In this document: positions 7,701 to 8,401 of the stretch, one piece after another
How the letters are laid out: each line of letters begins with the position of its first letter
Numbering within the stretch: the stretch's first letter is position 1
Assembly: GCA_011389755.1 (NCBI GenBank)
Contig: JAABTR010000890.1
Span: 1 to 8,401, forward strand
Reading direction: 5' to 3'
Length of the DNA: 8,401 bases
DNA from: Deltaproteobacteria bacterium
Lineage (GTDB): Bacteria; Myxococcota_A; Polyangia; JAAYKL01
Program-made: the position numbers and the translations under genes
Notes under the pieces: model-generated
What the model saw: only the letters and a program-made list of their open reading frames with translations
The model's database searches: none
What the model was told of the DNA's origin: nothing

Positions 7701-7787
7701 TGCGGCCCCGATGATCGAGGTGACCGCCCAAACAATCGCAACGAATCGACCGCGCCAGCCTTTTATAAGATGGTGATTCTTTTTCAT
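4728..7787 (-). CDS. Large kelch-like exported lipoprotein of unknown function
   Basis: I do not recognise a named family for this 1019-residue protein. The N-terminus has a basic start, a hydrophobic stretch (FVAIVWAVTSIIGAAC) and a probable lipobox cysteine at Cys30, though Gly at -3 is unusual. Residues about 45-145 look like a small beta-sandwich domain (IVVTLTP, DVPPGLWTVSLSG). Residues about 150-520 look like a degenerate kelch-type beta-propeller, with strand-GG motifs ILVAGG (167), VVAITGG (221), MLLFAGG (423) and WIIGGG (487). A proline-rich linker (NPPPPKAAMLPPP, from 659) leads into a C-terminal part with nine cysteines, suggesting disulfides outside the cytoplasm, and a calcium-loop-like DSDRNGACD (986-994). 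Such proteins often bind surface ligands; no enzyme motif is visible. ATG 7787 is supported by AAAGG seven bases upstream. The kinase gene follows after 42 bases. Confidence 0.85.
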   Translation of the reverse strand: MKKNHHLIKGWRGRFVAIVWAVTSIIGAACAPDATVVVSPIFPADEPDLLSAVGVGTIVVTLTPQDGVDAARTYTLSIGERLHLTDVPPGLWTVSLSGRTKGSERIFGRSLPFRIETGAGAQVPVFLGRSSSFNRVALTPNTVANKLENLTGHATAYIQTGEEDSRILVAGGHRPQDDAAATRILLIDPVSLTVEELRTPLSCRRDRPRATVVHHPIHGDVVAITGGEDCEDRIDLFFARDDRLVTHALGCAVTNPGAALAEVDPAGRWPGTSAWPHTGRLIFPGDPSCVVAIEKDSLSVASSEGPHPDLARSTLTHLGNGRHATISQDGALTVFDASGADDSPFIQAFELWEPSPANPRLVSTESGTQLVYLRSSEAGETRWSLVQLSGRSIGAVIDGDPLSTDDLPSQPVPIDVSSLEATMLLFAGGAGPDGSRSRKTSLFYVPGLGGIPTWHELRDEAYGTARPLLRAARAGHTVTALPNRTSWIIGGGATAAEVFVHGAGPVVADEDAAEPLARIRDREFVRRRPTITSLTVHDPLEQDSTGTGSLAANAFKDEYRALLRKADASAVLDLWASASRGVGDGLVERRVPGSRGCLSVKVDFEMPPRGEVFGDLDGIYVDGRWTTPPGGGITQRSYQRAFTFDPSAVYAPARAPEENPPPPKAAMLPPPSEGVEGGFENTNDGFVVGSDAQCTWRQFIRVGFDGLRRDETDRTYAGVHVLVWLARGDDCSQGVIDNGLRYPESDPGSTCVDSVYDDYFGLPPRSDCHKEQLHSMVRDISFDPQDFVVVLVQLPANPQTREATAPLPPRIDFAAAGATKGDPVGLAPAALPGAAYPPGLRRLQKTTEVLEQMRVRVIDGFVDDSGSEDSAETAAAELVAKLDSELRDLDPLQSCIPSSVLSSDPPSILFAEHLGPDGLYLPLHVVSDLSADMARNVFELESTYAADVRRACRIQSLEVVDGSEVPRYRVVGLRDATTEPWRVATDSDRNGACDSGFLVRLPSDVEAHGSAKRVLRCEL

Positions 7788-7794
7788 CTCGAGG

Positions 7795-7800
7795 CCTTTC
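7795..7800 (-). promoter_or_regulatory. Ribosome binding site of the kelch-like lipoprotein gene
   Basis: On the minus strand GAAAGG (7800-7795) lies 7 bases before ATG 7787, a normal Shine-Dalgarno spacing. It fixes the start of the 1019-residue protein. Part of it (CGAAA, 7801-7797) can pair with TTTCG at 7809-7805, so the site may be masked by a small hairpin. Confidence 0.6.
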
Positions 7801-7806
7801 GATTCG

Positions 7807-7837
7807 AAAAAACTGAAAACGAGGCGATGTTTCGCCT
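7807..7837 (-). terminator. Terminator-like hairpin in the leader of the kelch-like lipoprotein gene
   Basis: Read on the minus strand, AGGCGA (7837-7832), loop AACA, TCGCCT (7827-7822) forms a perfect 6-bp stem with a tetraloop. It is followed by CG, TTTT, CAG and TTTTTT (7819-7807). This resembles a modest rho-independent terminator. It could end transcripts of the upstream gene, whose stop is at 7962, or act as an attenuator, because it sits only about 20-35 bases before ATG 7787. The interrupted T-run makes its strength uncertain. Confidence 0.45.
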
Positions 7838-7864
7838 TGCGTGCGGAAGACGACTCAGGTTCTG

Positions 7865-7892
7865 TTTATACAACAACCAAAGACATTATTAA
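7865..7892 (-). promoter_or_regulatory. Possible sigma-70-type promoter for the kelch-like lipoprotein gene
   Basis: On the minus strand TATAAA (7870-7865) matches five of six bases of the -10 consensus. TTAATA (7892-7887), 16 bases upstream, matches four of six of the -35 consensus. The stretch is clearly more AT-rich than its surroundings. Transcription would begin near 7858 and give a leader of about 70 bases carrying the hairpin at 7822-7837. AT-rich intergenic DNA yields such matches by chance, and promoter consensus in this group of bacteria is poorly defined. Confidence 0.22.
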
Positions 7893-7961
7893 AACGAATT
7901 ATCGGTCCGCTGTCACCGTGCCAAAGGGCGCGCAGAAGGTCTTGGAGGTGAGCGGCGGCGA

Positions 7962-8401
7962 TCAGCGGATGCGGACGAGGCGCATCCTGACCTTTGCCTC
8001 GGGATCGTCCACCTCCAGGTGGAGCTCGATGGGGACGAGAGATTTTTTTGCCTCTATGAGGATGTACTCGACGCCTCCTGCCCGGATGATCCCGTCGGTC
8101 GCGGTCTCGAGGGGGACCCCTTTTGAGGTGACCATGCCTCCGGCGAGCTCCAGGCGCATGGTGACGCCTCGGGTGTTGCCGGTGATGGGATCGTCGAGCA
8201 TGTCGAAAAAGCCGAAGCGGGGATCAACGCTTGGGTTGGAGCCGTCTTGGGCGCGGTCGTCGAGGAGCATGGCGGTGTAGAAATTTTCAAAAAAGTCAGC
8301 CGCTTCCATCTTTGTCGCGTGCTCGATCGCCTCGATCCCCACATAGCGGCTGGACTCTATGGTGTCGAGAAACGCGATCCCCCCATTGTCCACGGCTTGC
8401 C
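7962..8401 (-). CDS. C-terminal part of a probable exported protein, possibly metallopeptidase-related (5' truncated)
   Basis: The frame is open through the right edge of the window and ends with TGA at 7964-7962; about 145 residues are visible. The in-frame GTG at 8393 is probably internal, because codons for Gln-Ala precede it without a stop. The first part (GGIAFLDTIESSRYVGIEAI, then DFFENFYTAMLLDD) has the layout seen at the end of large secreted metallopeptidase-like proteins of deltaproteobacteria: a helical segment, then a domain with an Asp-rich turn, then RFGFFDML. The last 65 residues alternate hydrophobic and polar residues and end in VRMRLVRIR, typical of a terminal beta-sandwich. 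No zinc-binding HExxH motif is present in the visible part, so the peptidase link rests on general resemblance only. The kelch-like lipoprotein gene follows after 174 bases in the same direction, with a terminator-like hairpin between them. Confidence 0.6.
   Translation of the reverse strand, partial: QAVDNGGIAFLDTIESSRYVGIEAIEHATKMEAADFFENFYTAMLLDDRAQDGSNPSVDPRFGFFDMLDDPITGNTRGVTMRLELAGGMVTSKGVPLETATDGIIRAGGVEYILIEAKKSLVPIELHLEVDDPEAKVRMRLVRIR

Overview
The window is GC-rich, gene-dense bacterial DNA. Its content suggests a deltaproteobacterial-type organism (Myxococcota or Bradymonadales-like): a GGDEF protein, a Hanks-type Ser/Thr kinase with a DWG instead of DFG motif, a CDKN3-like phosphatase, and large exported lipoproteins of unknown function. 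This assignment is inference from gene content; no rRNA or other marker gene is present. I found no tRNA, rRNA, CRISPR array, insertion sequence or attachment site.

Layout. Three genes run on the plus strand: the 3' end of a diguanylate cyclase (GGDEF) gene (2-280), a Cys-based CDKN3-like dual-specificity phosphatase (546-1232), and a lipoprotein (1299-3758) that fuses a serine beta-lactamase-fold hydrolase to a NamZ (DUF1343) exo-N-acetylmuramidase domain. Three genes run on the minus strand: the C-terminal end of a probable exported protein (7962-8401, entering from the right edge), a 1019-residue kelch-like lipoprotein (4728-7787), and a soluble Ser/Thr protein kinase (3741-4685). The two gene sets converge, and the NamZ fusion and kinase genes overlap tail to tail by 18 bp. 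The gap at 281-545 (265 bases) holds a perfect 7-bp inverted repeat and the phosphatase ribosome binding site but no convincing terminator or promoter. The gap at 7788-7961 holds a structured leader, including a terminator-like hairpin, upstream of the large lipoprotein.

How the genes may work together. The fusion joins two activities that Bacillus subtilis makes as separate neighbouring proteins in muropeptide salvage (AmiE and NamZ), so it looks like a surface-anchored peptidoglycan-fragment processing enzyme. The kinase lies 42 bp downstream of the kelch-like lipoprotein, is probably co-transcribed with it, and has a stem-loop directly against its start codon. A phosphatase and a kinase within 4 kb may form a phospho-signalling pair, but they are on opposite strands and nothing in the sequence proves a link.
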